From CBDCFT01 sp965216365 (GTDB lineage: Bacteria > Pseudomonadota > Gammaproteobacteria > Arenicellales > CBDCFT01), in assembly GCA_965216365.1 (NCBI GenBank), contig CBDCFT010000019.1:124001-188000 (forward strand): a stretch of 64,000 bases of DNA. Reading direction: 5' to 3'. Below, piece after piece: positions 27,442-36,588 of the stretch. The notes beneath the pieces are model-generated. The model had not been told where the DNA came from and searched no databases. It was given only the letters and a program-made list of their open reading frames with translations. A program made the position numbers and the translations under genes. Numbering within the stretch: the stretch's first letter is position 1; each line of letters opens with the position of its first letter.

Positions 27442-28821
27442 TTAGGCTGCATTGACAGATTTATTACCTAGGCAAAACGCATCTCTTATATTACTCAATC
27501 GGGTTGTTTGCCAGATGTTTTGAATGATTTGCGCCATTTCCGTCGAGTTCGCGCCGCCGTTAAAACCCGCCAACATGGTTGCTTTTTGTTCCAATTCGTC
27601 GCGACTCAAACTGTTGTCAGGATCGCCTTTGGGAACGTCAACACGCGCACATAGCGTTCGCCCGTCTTTGCTATCGACTTCCACCCTGGCCATCCATCGT
27701 TTCGGATAAGCCGCATCGATCTCGTCATCCAGAATCATTTCAACACGATCATGTAAGTCCAAAAGTTGCGTGTCACTTAATGCTTCGTCGGTAAAATCGG
27801 CAACACCGGCACCGCCATAGCGAGCGATCAAAGCCAGTACGAAGCCCATGGAAAACTTGGATTGATGAATCGTTTGCGGTTTTGTTACCTTGCCCAACAC
27901 ATCAATGGCCGCCTGATAGACGTACGCACGTACTCGATCGATATTCTCCGGCGATAGGGAGTGCTCTTGCACTAACTTGAGTAACGCATCCGCCGCAGGA
28001 TGCGTATGGCGGCAAGATGCGTGGAACTTGAACGAAGTTTCCGTTATTGCCCAGCGCCGACCAAGATCGCTTGTCAGGAATTGGGTGTTGCCGTCACCCA
28101 ACATGCCGGCGTCCATGCCCTGCTCGCCTTCCAGAATTTGCGTGGCACCGGTCGTTCCATCGCGTGCCGCGTACGCCGCAAGCAAACCATCGGACGATGC
28201 TTTTGCCGTGTGCAATTGTTTTGAATCCGCAGCATCCTGCAGGAACTGCCACAAGCCTGCGGCCTGCGTACCCGCCGACCCGATAGCGTTTATAAATTGT
28301 GCCTCGTCCAGTTTCAATAAATGACTAACGGTCGCGGCTGCCGCCAATGTCCCGGCCGTTCCCGTCATGTGAAAAACTTTGTAATGAGATAAACCAAGAA
28401 ATTCACCGGCGCGAATGCCCATCTCATAGCCCGCGACGACTGCAGTTAGAAATTCCTTTCCACTCACGCCTTCGGCCTGAGCAACCGCCAGCGCCGGTGG
28501 AAATACCACGGTTGCCGGATGGAAAACCGATGAATTGTGCAAGTCGTCCTGCTCGACAACATGCGATGCGGCACCATTAACTAATGCTGCAAAAAAAGGC
28601 GAGGTGGTTTCGCGCGAAGTAAGTAACTGGCTCGGGCCGTGAGTCGGACCCATGATCCTGGCAAAACGCTCCAACGCGACAACCGGTCTCGCGCCCCGGC
28701 CGGCCAGTGCCGATCCATACCAATCCAGGAATAAATCTTCTGTTCGACGAACGACGTGATCGGGGATGTCATTAAATTTCAAGTTCGCCAGATAGGAACA
28801 CAGTTGTTGCGTGGGTTTCAT
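27442..28821 (-). CDS. MmgE/PrpD family protein
   Basis: 459 residues, full length for the family that includes 2-methylcitrate dehydratase and immune-responsive protein 1. Recognisable are the N-terminal helical domain (RTEDLFLDWYGSALAG), HVVEQDDLHNSSVFHPA with the family DD.H pattern, and HASCRHTHPAADALL. No other methylcitrate genes are near, so the hydratase/dehydratase substrate is not known. It lies about 175 bases upstream of the IorAB gene in the same direction and may or may not be co-transcribed. Confidence 0.9.
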   Translation of the reverse strand: MKPTQQLCSYLANLKFNDIPDHVVRRTEDLFLDWYGSALAGRGARPVVALERFARIMGPTHGPSQLLTSRETTSPFFAALVNGAASHVVEQDDLHNSSVFHPATVVFPPALAVAQAEGVSGKEFLTAVVAGYEMGIRAGEFLGLSHYKVFHMTGTAGTLAAAATVSHLLKLDEAQFINAIGSAGTQAAGLWQFLQDAADSKQLHTAKASSDGLLAAYAARDGTTGATQILEGEQGMDAGMLGDGNTQFLTSDLGRRWAITETSFKFHASCRHTHPAADALLKLVQEHSLSPENIDRVRAYVYQAAIDVLGKVTKPQTIHQSKFSMGFVLALIARYGGAGVADFTDEALSDTQLLDLHDRVEMILDDEIDAAYPKRWMARVEVDSKDGRTLCARVDVPKGDPDNSLSRDELEQKATMLAGFNGGANSTEMAQIIQNIWQTTRLSNIRDAFCLGNKSVNAA

Positions 28822-28904
28822 ATATTGTTCAGAAAGAGTTCACAACGGATTCAGGGAGTTTACGACAAAATACGCCTGTCGATAGACAAATCTGGAGAGT
28901 AATT

Positions 28905-29333
28905 ATGAACAAGCTTTTTAAAATCGCATCTATCGCCGGGGTAATCGGTGTGGGAAGTCTCATTGCCGCCATTCCGGCCCATGCCCACTCGGACGGTTAT
29001 CGCGACAAACACGAGTACAAACACGAAAACGCGCATAAATATGGCCATAATAACCACGGCTGGCGCTACGGTAATCGCCATGATCCATGGCCGAACAAAT
29101 ATCGAAAATCGCGCCATCACAAACATCGCTTTACTCATGGCCACTATAAACATCGGGGTCATCACCATTTCAATCATCACACCGGATATCGTCATCGGGA
29201 TTGTCACCGGGTGTATAAGTACAAACGCGACTATTACGGCGACAAAGTCAGGGTGATTGGCAAAAAGTGTTATGACAGACACGGCTACGGCTACATCGTT
29301 CCCGGCAGCCGCCGCGTACAACACGTGTACTAA
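28905..29333 (+). CDS. Secreted histidine-rich small protein
   Basis: 142 residues with GGAG eight bases before the ATG. A signal peptide ends near AHAHS (residues 25-29). The mature chain is about one quarter histidine with many Tyr, Lys and Arg, and has two cysteines late in the chain. Histidine-rich periplasmic proteins often bind zinc, copper or nickel, but no known family is recognised. A long frame on the opposite strand exists because of the biased composition and is rejected. A terminator follows directly, so it is a single-gene unit. Confidence 0.8.
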   Translation: MNKLFKIASIAGVIGVGSLIAAIPAHAHSDGYRDKHEYKHENAHKYGHNNHGWRYGNRHDPWPNKYRKSRHHKHRFTHGHYKHRGHHHFNHHTGYRHRDCHRVYKYKRDYYGDKVRVIGKKCYDRHGYGYIVPGSRRVQHVY

Positions 29334-29353
29334 CACACTTTACTGAGCTAACC

Positions 29354-29382
29354 ACGGAGCAACCCGCGCAGGGTTGCTCCGT
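29354..29382 (+). terminator. Rho-independent terminator after the histidine-rich protein gene
   Basis: ACGGAGCAACCC and GGGTTGCTCCGT form a perfect 12-bp stem with a GCGCA loop, followed by TTGTTC. Confidence 0.8.
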
Positions 29383-29428
29383 TTGTTCACGGCCTTATTC
29401 TTGCACGGGCTTTCTCGCGTGGAATATT

Positions 29429-30406
29429 TTAAATAGTCAAGACGGTTGAACCGGTAGTTTTACGTCCCTCCAGATCCTGGTGGGCGCGAACGGCATCCGC
29501 CAGCGCATAAGTCTGATTGATATCGATTTTCACATTGCCTTGCCCGACCACATCAAACAACGCGTTCGCGCTATTAACCAAGTCTTCGCGGTGGGCAGTG
29601 TAGGTCATTAACGTGGGTCGGGTAAGATACAACGAACCTTTCGCACTCAACACGCCGATATCAAATGGTTCGACCTTACCGGATGATTGCCCGAAGCTGA
29701 CCATTTTGCCCAAAGGCTGCAAACAGTCGAGTGAATCCATAAACGTGGTTTTACCCACGGAATCGTAAACCACGGGGACGCCTTGTCCACCAGTGATTTC
29801 TTTCACACGGTCAACGAAATTTTCCCGTGTATAAATAATCGGATGATCGCAACCATGCGCTTTGGCTAGCTCCGCTTTCTCATCCGAACTTACCGTACCA
29901 ATCACCTTCGCACCAAGATGTTTGGCCCACTGACAGGCGATCAAACCAACACCGCCCGCCGCCGCGTGAAACAATATGGTGTCACCCGCCTGCACGGCAT
30001 AAGTTCTGCGCAATAAGTATTCTGCGGTCATTCCTTTCAGCATCATCGCGGCAGCGGTTAGATCGTCCACACTGTCAGGAATCTTAACGACTTTCTCTGC
30101 CGGCATATTGCGCACCTCAGCGTAAGCACCCAGTGGCGGCGAGGCATACGCAACACGGTCGCCGGCTTGAATGTCGCTTACACCGTCGCCAACCGCCTGC
30201 ACGACACCCGCTCCCTCAAGTCCCGGTGTAAACGGGTAACCCGGTGGAGGATAAGTGCCGGCGCGAAAATAAACATCAATAAAATTCAAACCCACCGCAG
30301 TGTGTCGAACTTGAACCTCGCCTGCTCCAGGCTCACCAACATTTGCATCGACCCATTGCATCACTTCCGGCCCGCCAGCCTCATTCACCTGAATACACTT
30401 AGTCAC
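29429..30406 (-). CDS. NADPH:quinone oxidoreductase, zeta-crystallin type
   Basis: 325 residues of the zinc-free MDR family. It has the Rossmann motif AAAGGVGLIACQWAKHLGAK and the family start EVMQWVDANVGEPGAGEVQVRH. It reduces quinones with NADPH in the cytosol. No catalytic zinc cysteines are seen, as expected. It stands between the His-rich gene (convergent) and the HslV-like gene (same strand). Confidence 0.92.
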   Translation of the reverse strand: MTKCIQVNEAGGPEVMQWVDANVGEPGAGEVQVRHTAVGLNFIDVYFRAGTYPPPGYPFTPGLEGAGVVQAVGDGVSDIQAGDRVAYASPPLGAYAEVRNMPAEKVVKIPDSVDDLTAAAMMLKGMTAEYLLRRTYAVQAGDTILFHAAAGGVGLIACQWAKHLGAKVIGTVSSDEKAELAKAHGCDHPIIYTRENFVDRVKEITGGQGVPVVYDSVGKTTFMDSLDCLQPLGKMVSFGQSSGKVEPFDIGVLSAKGSLYLTRPTLMTYTAHREDLVNSANALFDVVGQGNVKIDINQTYALADAVRAHQDLEGRKTTGSTVLTI

Positions 30407-30429
30407 CGAATTCTCCTGTAATTTTAGAT

Positions 30430-31002
30430 TTACTTTTTCTGCTTAACGCTGAATATATTGACTTTACCGCCACAGTAAACATCAAAATTGATGGCGGCTT
30501 GAGTTGCCTTCCTTGCAATCGTTTCAACACTGAAACGCGATGAATATAACGCAAACAACACACCCAGCGCATAGTCTTGTCCCGAGCCTATCGCAATGTA
30601 TTGATCAAAACGCGTGATCGACATGTTACTCGAAATATGAAATATCCCTGCACTGTTAACAACCAGGAATGAAGAATCCAGTGAGCCGAACGGCGACTCC
30701 TTGTCATCGCTTTGGTCATTCACAAACGAGTAGTGTTTGTGCATTTCCGCCCACAATTCATGGAAGAAATTAAAAATTATTCGCGGCGAGTCCAGTTTCA
30801 CGGATTTCCTGGTCGCCAGGTAGTCATCCAAAATGTCGTCGTATTTACTCCAGCCCGTTCCGGCAATAAGCGAACCACTGTGCCGCAACACTTTCGTCGT
30901 CGTGAAATTCGGCGCGCCCACCTTCATGCTGCCGAATGTCGTTAGACTATCGGTAGCGAGTACAATTTTGTTACTTTTGCGAACGGCTAAGGCAATGGAC
31001 AT
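30430..31002 (-). CDS. HslV/proteasome-like Ntn hydrolase with N-terminal Ser
   Basis: 190 residues with the proteasome beta-subunit fold. The start MSIALAVRKSNKIVLATDSL parallels HslV's TTxxAVR..G..xxxGD, and AIGSGQDYALGVLFAL matches the HslV AIGSG.YAL..A.AL helix. There is no propeptide: removal of Met would expose Ser2 where HslV has Thr. No HslU ATPase gene is adjacent. It is therefore an uncharacterised relative, perhaps a stand-alone peptidase or amidohydrolase. It precedes the quinone reductase gene by 23 bases. Confidence 0.72.
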   Translation of the reverse strand: MSIALAVRKSNKIVLATDSLTTFGSMKVGAPNFTTTKVLRHSGSLIAGTGWSKYDDILDDYLATRKSVKLDSPRIIFNFFHELWAEMHKHYSFVNDQSDDKESPFGSLDSSFLVVNSAGIFHISSNMSITRFDQYIAIGSGQDYALGVLFALYSSRFSVETIARKATQAAINFDVYCGGKVNIFSVKQKK

Positions 31003-31063
31003 TGTTAAAATCTTTTTTTAGAACTACTCGTAATTATAAAAGCATTCGGTTCAAGTCAATCGA

Positions 31064-31852
31064 CTATTTTCGTGCCTCGCAAAGCCGGTCGTAGGCCGCC
31101 TGGATCTGCTGGGTCTTTTCAGTCGCGAGCTTGACCATTTCTTCGGGCAAACCCTTAGCCACGAGTTTATCGGGATGATGCTGGCTCATTAACCGGCGGT
31201 AAGCGCGCTTCAACTCGGCGTCACTGACATCACGCGTCACGCCCAGAATTTTATAATCGTCCGAAATCGGCGCCTTGTGAGTCGTTTGTCTTTGCGACTG
31301 CGAGTGAATTGTGGCCGCAATCATTTGCAACAACTGTTCGAACTGAAAGCGCGGAAAACCAAGTTGTTGCGCAATATCCGCCAACACAGTTTGTTCCGTC
31401 GCGCGTATTGCGCCGTCCGCCAGGGCCGCTTGAATCTGAATCTCAAGAAACATACGAATCAAATTCAAGCGCCTGTGGCAGGCATAGCGAAACTGATTTA
31501 TCACAGCATTAACATCAAAATCCGGCTGTTTACCCTGGGTAAACAGCTCCCTCGCTCGAATACGCTGCTCCTCGCTGAGTTGCATTTGATTCATCAACGC
31601 ATTGGCAGCTCTTATTTCTGCCTCGGATACACGGCCATCGGACTTCGCCACATAGCCCATGACTGAAAACGTCGCCGTGAAAAAAGCCTTGCGCACCCGT
31701 TCCTGACTTGCCTTGCCCGGGTAGGGACGATAGGACAAACGCCTTACGCTGGAGTCGAGTTTGTGTCCCAGCACGACGCCAATTAACGCGCCGATAAGAC
31801 CGCCGATCATGTAACCCACGACAGCGCCTATGAGTTTTCCCCACAAAGACAT
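31064..31852 (-). CDS. djlA: Co-chaperone DjlA
   Basis: 262 residues. A single N-terminal membrane segment rich in glycine (residues 6-28) is followed by a TerB-like helical domain (AYVAKSDGRVSEAEIR pattern, ~55-190). A C-terminal J domain carries the HPD motif (SQHHPDKLVAKG). DjlA stimulates DnaK at the inner membrane and is linked to envelope stress and capsule control. Domain order and length match the family. Confidence 0.93.
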   Translation of the reverse strand: MSLWGKLIGAVVGYMIGGLIGALIGVVLGHKLDSSVRRLSYRPYPGKASQERVRKAFFTATFSVMGYVAKSDGRVSEAEIRAANALMNQMQLSEEQRIRARELFTQGKQPDFDVNAVINQFRYACHRRLNLIRMFLEIQIQAALADGAIRATEQTVLADIAQQLGFPRFQFEQLLQMIAATIHSQSQRQTTHKAPISDDYKILGVTRDVSDAELKRAYRRLMSQHHPDKLVAKGLPEEMVKLATEKTQQIQAAYDRLCEARK

Positions 31853-31865
31853 TATTTTTCTGAGT

Positions 31866-33224
31866 TCAGGAATTAATAGTTATATCGATGCGCGCGCCAC
31901 CCAAATCACTGGTCGATACGTTTAACTCGCCACCATAAGATTGAACAATATCCCGTACCACGGCCAGTCCGATGCCCTGGCCACCTTGTAGTCCGTCGCT
32001 GCGCACGCCGCGTTGGGTCACCAATTGTTGCATGTCTTCGGGGATTCCCGGACCATCGTCTTCAATACGAAAATGCACGCCGTTTCTAGCCGATCCTGTT
32101 TTGGCCAAAGCGCGTGCCGTTAAATCCACGCGCGAACGGCACCATTTAAAGGCATTGTCCGACAAATTACCCAGAATTTCGAGCAGGTCGCCCTCCTCTC
32201 CGTAGAACTCCAATTTATCCGAAACATCGATTTTATTGGCAACGGATTTACCCGAATACACTTTTTGCAACGACTGTATCACCTTGCGTACGTTGTCCTG
32301 CACGTCCACCGGCGCGGACAGCGTAATATGGCCTGCAGTCGCCGCTTTGTGCAATTGATATTCAACAATGTTGTTCATACGATCAATCTGTTCGCGTGCT
32401 TCTTTATTAGATGCATTGCTTTGCGTATCCGCATCAACGATACCACGCAGGACCGCCATCGGTGTTTTCAGGCTATGCGCCAAATCACCCAGGGTATTGC
32501 GGTAACGCTGCAAATGATTGCGTTCGTTTTTTATGAATGTGTTTATGTTATGCGTAAGACTGGATATTTCTTCCGGGTAATCGGAACTTAACGACTCTCT
32601 GCGCCCGCTTTCCATCTCGGTAATTTCATCGGCCACTTTGCGCAACGGTGTCAAACCCCAACGCAATATGATCGCCTGCACAAGCAATAAAACCATCGTC
32701 ACTGCCGCCAATGAGATTGCAAGACTGCGACGAAAATGATTCACCTCACGTTTGAAGCTACTCAAATTTTCCGCCACGGTAAACGTAAACGTTCGGGTTG
32801 CGTGGTCATCGTCTTCCCACGCCGCGCCATAGTTCAGAACGTAATGCGCATCGCCGCTCTGGGTAACACGATTAAATGAACGCGTTCCCGCAACGGTGGC
32901 TGCGGGGGTCGGTATGTCCACGCCCAGGAAAGATTCGGAACGCCAGATCACTTCCCCCGCAGCGTCAGAGACACGCGCATACAAGTCCGAATCGGGGGTG
33001 GCAAAGCGCGGTTCGGGCAACGGCTCGGCAATAACCATGTTGCCGCTTGCATCCAGGTCAGCGGCGGCCAGCAGGCCGAATAACTGCGCTTGAAGATTTT
33101 CCTCTACATTGGATTCAGCACTGGTGCGAAAAGCCCTATCCAGCGCAAATCCGGTTAGCCCAAGAAATGCCGCCAGCACGACGGTGGCCGATACCAGCAA
33201 ACGGCCATGCAGCGAGCGCGTCAC
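31866..33224 (-). CDS. Sensor histidine kinase, PhoQ-like
   Basis: 452 residues: first membrane helix ~8-28, a periplasmic sensor domain ~30-165, second helix ~168-188, HAMP ~190-240, then the H box with His250 (DLAHSLKTP) and an ATPase domain with NLSDNAFKWC and DDGPGIPED. The SLKTP phosphorylation motif is PhoQ-like. It would phosphorylate the regulator at 33221 in answer to an envelope signal. The start overlaps the regulator's stop by four bases, indicating coupling. Confidence 0.9.
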   Translation of the reverse strand: MTRSLHGRLLVSATVVLAAFLGLTGFALDRAFRTSAESNVEENLQAQLFGLLAAADLDASGNMVIAEPLPEPRFATPDSDLYARVSDAAGEVIWRSESFLGVDIPTPAATVAGTRSFNRVTQSGDAHYVLNYGAAWEDDDHATRTFTFTVAENLSSFKREVNHFRRSLAISLAAVTMVLLLVQAIILRWGLTPLRKVADEITEMESGRRESLSSDYPEEISSLTHNINTFIKNERNHLQRYRNTLGDLAHSLKTPMAVLRGIVDADTQSNASNKEAREQIDRMNNIVEYQLHKAATAGHITLSAPVDVQDNVRKVIQSLQKVYSGKSVANKIDVSDKLEFYGEEGDLLEILGNLSDNAFKWCRSRVDLTARALAKTGSARNGVHFRIEDDGPGIPEDMQQLVTQRGVRSDGLQGGQGIGLAVVRDIVQSYGGELNVSTSDLGGARIDITINS

Positions 33225-33898
33225 GCCGCGGGTACGTTAAACCGGTATCCCCGACCGCGCAGGGTCTCAATAGGTTTTAATGAATTGTCCGGGTCGAGTT
33301 TTTTGCGCAAGCGCCCGATAAACACTTCAATCACATTGCTATCACGATCGGCATCTTCATCGTAAATGTGATCGGTGAGTTCAAGCTTTGAAATGACTTT
33401 ACCGCTGTTCAACATCAAGTAGTGCAGCATACGAAACTCGTAAGCGGTTAAATCCAGGCGACTTCCGTTGACCGCAACTTCCTGTGAACGCGTGTCCAAC
33501 GTCACTTCGCCACAACGAATGACCGGATCAGCCTCACCTGCTGAACGACGAATCAAAGCACGAATACGGGCCAGCAATTCCTCCATGTGAAAAGGCTTGA
33601 CCATATAATCGTCGGCACCCGCTTCCAGACCTTCCACTTTCTCCTGCCAGCGGCCGCGCGCCGTTAAAATCAGGATGGGATAACGCTTTTCATTGCTGCG
33701 AATGTCTTTAATCACTTCGATACCGGACAGCTTGGGCAACCCGATATCGACAACCGCCAAGTCAATCGGATACTCGTTGCCATAAAACACACCATCCTGA
33801 CCGTCGGCTGCTTCGTCTACGGCATAACCTTCCGTGCGTAAACGCTGAACCAGTTGTTCGCGCAACGGGGCTTCGTCTTCAACCACAAGAATTCGCAT
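33221..33898 (-). CDS. OmpR/PhoP-family response regulator
   Basis: 225 residues: receiver domain with phosphoacceptor Asp51 (AVVDIGLP), Lys of the LTARG/K switch region, and a C-terminal winged helix (DLTAYEFRMLHYLM ... VIEVFIGRLRKKLD). It controls transcription after phosphorylation by the kinase encoded directly downstream. A small periplasmic protein gene lies just upstream and may be co-transcribed. Confidence 0.93.
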   Translation of the reverse strand: MRILVVEDEAPLREQLVQRLRTEGYAVDEAADGQDGVFYGNEYPIDLAVVDIGLPKLSGIEVIKDIRSNEKRYPILILTARGRWQEKVEGLEAGADDYMVKPFHMEELLARIRALIRRSAGEADPVIRCGEVTLDTRSQEVAVNGSRLDLTAYEFRMLHYLMLNSGKVISKLELTDHIYDEDADRDSNVIEVFIGRLRKKLDPDNSLKPIETLRGRGYRFNVPAA

Positions 33899-33918
33899 TT
33901 CGATATTTTAGAAGTAGG

Positions 33919-34197
33919 TTAATCGCCGTTTTGATCGATACTGAGATAACGGACTTTACCGTCCTTGGTCAATACCTTGGCTTTGGTATTACCGGATTCA
34001 TCCTGTACGAACTTCAACAAACGCCCGCCTTTCTTTTTAATTTTCCGGGCAAAGCTATCCAGATTCTCGCTGTTCGACGATTGGTGTTTGTGCTGCTTGT
34101 TTTTATTATTCTTGTGGTCGGCATGCGCCAACCCCGCGGCTAGCAGTGTAGCCGTCAACGTTATCGTGAGCAGAATTGTTTGAATAATTTTCCCCAT
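33919..34197 (-). CDS. Small secreted basic protein (PepSY-like position)
   Basis: 92 residues from the ATG at 34197, which gives a clean signal peptide (GKIIQTILLTITLTATLLAA, cleavage near HADHK). The mature part is Lys/His/Asn rich then reads ARKIKKKGGRLLKFVQDESG, like short PepSY-type proteins found before PhoPQ-like systems. It lies 20 bases upstream of the response regulator gene. Possible role: periplasmic modulator of the kinase. The family is not certain. Confidence 0.7.
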   Translation of the reverse strand: MGKIIQTILLTITLTATLLAAGLAHADHKNNKNKQHKHQSSNSENLDSFARKIKKKGGRLLKFVQDESGNTKAKVLTKDGKVRYLSIDQNGD

Positions 34198-34307
34198 AAC
34201 TAATCGTCGCCTGTATGTCCGCTGTCGACCCTGCTTCACAGGATCGGCAGCCAGACCCCCATTATAGTATCTAATATTGTTTCAAGTCAGTTTCCGTGCG
34301 CTAAATA

Positions 34308-34853
34308 TCAGTGAGTCTGTGGCACGACTGACACGTTAACCGGAATCTGGTTTCCAGGGTGTTGCGAGGTGCGCGTACGGTACGTACGACCGTTGTACTC
34401 ATAAGACACGTCGTAACCCACTACACGCTCTTCCGAGCGATAGTCACTCACCTCACGGCATCGCTCAACATAATGACCGTCGCCATGGCGCCGTTGCTGA
34501 CGCTTCTTGTATACATGGCCAGAGGCACCGCCCAATGCCGCACCGGCCACGGTGGCCCAATCGCGGTCGCGGTGACCCTTGCCGAGCAGGTTACCGAGCA
34601 CCGCACCGGTCGCGGCTCCAACGCCTTCCGGCAATAGATCGCGATTACCCGGGCCGTAAGTATTGGCGACATACTCGTTCCAGCACTCGCGACGCGGCTC
34701 GCTGATCTGCACCACATCTGTAATAGGTTGAACATGCGTTACGTACGCGTAATCCTGGTAGTTATCGTTGTAACCACCGGCATTTGCAATCGCCGGGACC
34801 AATGAAATGGCCCCCGCCGCCGCGGCCGCAATTAAAAGATTATTGAGTTTCAT
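34308..34853 (-). CDS. Glycine-zipper (2TM) outer-membrane-type protein
   Basis: 181 residues from the ATG at 34853, giving a signal peptide ending near IANAG. The middle carries a glycine-zipper segment (GVGAATGAVLGNLLGKG then WATVAGAALGGASG) of the Rick_17kDa/2TM type. The ends are rich in Tyr, Arg and polar residues, with two Cys (ECWNEY, RCREV). Such proteins sit in the outer membrane or periplasm and are often stress or biofilm related; no precise function. Confidence 0.78.
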   Translation of the reverse strand: MKLNNLLIAAAAAGAISLVPAIANAGGYNDNYQDYAYVTHVQPITDVVQISEPRRECWNEYVANTYGPGNRDLLPEGVGAATGAVLGNLLGKGHRDRDWATVAGAALGGASGHVYKKRQQRRHGDGHYVERCREVSDYRSEERVVGYDVSYEYNGRTYRTRTSQHPGNQIPVNVSVVPQTH

Positions 34854-34970
34854 CGTCTGCGCTCCATCTGTTGTCATGATTGATGAATGACACAATACGC
34901 ATGACGGCTGAATTCGCCCTGAACCTTTTCTGAATTAAACCTGAATTTCCGCGTTGCGCGGCGTGCCGCG

Positions 34971-35498
34971 CTATAAACCGCGCAATATCAGCGTATCCCC
35001 GCGCTGGGTAAACTCCACATGCTTGAGAAATGCCATACCGAGCAGAATTTCATCCTGTTTAAAATTCGGATTGATGTCCGCACGCACATTTTGCATAACG
35101 ATATGACCGAGCTGCACCTCGCGCAGCACCGTCGAATAAACCGTCGTTACTCCATTCGCGGTAGACACCTCGTAGGGTGCGCCGCGTTGCAGTCCAATAC
35201 CGGCGGCAATATGTTCCGGAACCGAAACATGGGTCGCGCCGGTATCGAGTAAATACACAACAGGATGCCCGTTGATTCGGCCACTCGCGACGTAATGTCC
35301 GTAACGATTGCGTTGTAAAACGACTTCCTCATGTTGATCGGTTGTCGCCCGCGATGTGACACTGCGATTCGGATTCCATTGCGAATCGAGATAGTCACTG
35401 AAAAACCAGGTCAGGATGGCGGCTAAACCAATCCAGGCGGCAAACACCATGAACCGGCCTGATTTCGCTACAAATGTTTCGTTGTCTCTTTTACTCAC
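34971..35498 (-). CDS. Retropepsin-like aspartic protease (membrane-anchored)
   Basis: 175 residues. One N-terminal membrane helix (~15-34) precedes a retropepsin domain with the catalytic LLDTGATHVSVP, Asp85. The EILLGMAFLKHVEF end is typical of the TIGR02281/clan AA group found in proteobacteria. The active form would be a dimer. Partners and substrate are unknown. Confidence 0.9.
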   Translation of the reverse strand: MSKRDNETFVAKSGRFMVFAAWIGLAAILTWFFSDYLDSQWNPNRSVTSRATTDQHEEVVLQRNRYGHYVASGRINGHPVVYLLDTGATHVSVPEHIAAGIGLQRGAPYEVSTANGVTTVYSTVLREVQLGHIVMQNVRADINPNFKQDEILLGMAFLKHVEFTQRGDTLILRGL

Positions 35499-35514
35499 TT
35501 TGATTCAATTTTCA

Positions 35515-36573
35515 TTAAACGGCGTCCGCAATCGCTTTGCCCAAGGTCTGTGTATCGGCCTTGCCGCCAAGATCGGGAGTATGCAAAGACGGTTCCTGCA
35601 GCGCGGTCTCAATCGCCGATTCGATAGTCTTGGCAGCGTCCGTGTGACCCAGGTGTTCGAGCATCATCGCACCTGACCAGATTTGCCCGATGGGATTGGC
35701 GATGCCCTTGCCTGCGATGTCCGGTGCCGAACCGTGTACAGGTTCGAACATGCTGGGTAATTCGCGTGTGGGATTGATGTTGGCCGACGGTGCGATGCCG
35801 ATGGTTCCGGCGATAGCCGGGCCGAGATCGGACAAAATATCGCCGAACAAGTTACTGCCGACAACAACATCGAACCAGTCCGGATGCAGAACAAAATGCG
35901 CACTTAGAATATCTATATGGAATTTGTCCGTTTGGACATCGGGATACCTTGCGGACATCGCCTCAAAACGTTCATCCCAGTAAGGCATGGTATGAATAAT
36001 ACCGTTTGATTTTGTCGCCGATGTAACGTGACACGCTTTTCTCGTTTTCGCCAGCTCAAAGGCAAACTGCAAAATTCGATCAACGCCTTTGCGGGTAAAT
36101 ATATTTTCCTGAATAACAAATTCTTCGTCCGTCCCCTCGTACATGCGCCCACCGATTTCCGAATATTCGCCCTCGTTATTTTCACGCACAACAATAAAAT
36201 CAATGTCTTCGGCCGTTCGATCACGCAACGGCGACGTAATGCCTTTTAGCAGACGCACCGGGCGCAAATTGACATATTGATTCATCTGCCGGCGAATAGG
36301 AATCAACAAACCCCACAACGACACGTGATCCGGCACGCCCGGAAATCCCACCGAACCCAAAAATATACTGTCAAAGTTTTTCAGCCGCTCGATGCCATCT
36401 TCCGGCATCATGCGACCCGTTTTTTTATAGACCTCGCAACTCCAGTTGAATTCCTGCCATTCGAACTCGATATTAAAACGCCTGCCCGCTGCTTCCAACA
36501 CACGCACGCCTTCGGGTACGACTTCGTTGCCGATACCATCACCGGGTATGAGCGCAATTCGACATTTATCCAA
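35515..36573 (-). CDS. Tartrate/D-malate-type dehydrogenase (isopropylmalate dehydrogenase family)
   Basis: 352 residues of the beta-decarboxylating dehydrogenase family. The N-terminus IALIPGDGIGNEVVPEGVRV and the VVGSNLFGDILSDLGPAIAG metal block are clear; REN-type arginines and a Lys (SATKSNGI) complete the site. The sequence style is closest to TtuC/DmlA, which oxidise tartrate or D-malate with NAD, rather than LeuB, since no leu operon is present. It is followed on the same strand by a D-2-hydroxyacid dehydrogenase, suggesting hydroxyacid catabolism. Confidence 0.85.
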   Translation of the reverse strand: MDKCRIALIPGDGIGNEVVPEGVRVLEAAGRRFNIEFEWQEFNWSCEVYKKTGRMMPEDGIERLKNFDSIFLGSVGFPGVPDHVSLWGLLIPIRRQMNQYVNLRPVRLLKGITSPLRDRTAEDIDFIVVRENNEGEYSEIGGRMYEGTDEEFVIQENIFTRKGVDRILQFAFELAKTRKACHVTSATKSNGIIHTMPYWDERFEAMSARYPDVQTDKFHIDILSAHFVLHPDWFDVVVGSNLFGDILSDLGPAIAGTIGIAPSANINPTRELPSMFEPVHGSAPDIAGKGIANPIGQIWSGAMMLEHLGHTDAAKTIESAIETALQEPSLHTPDLGGKADTQTLGKAIADAV

Positions 36574-36588
36574 GTAAATTCTCCAACA

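Noticed and set aside
28860..29336. Long hydrophobic frame on the minus strand opposite the histidine-rich gene
   Set aside because: It is a by-product of the biased composition; the plus-strand frame has a ribosome site, signal peptide and terminator.
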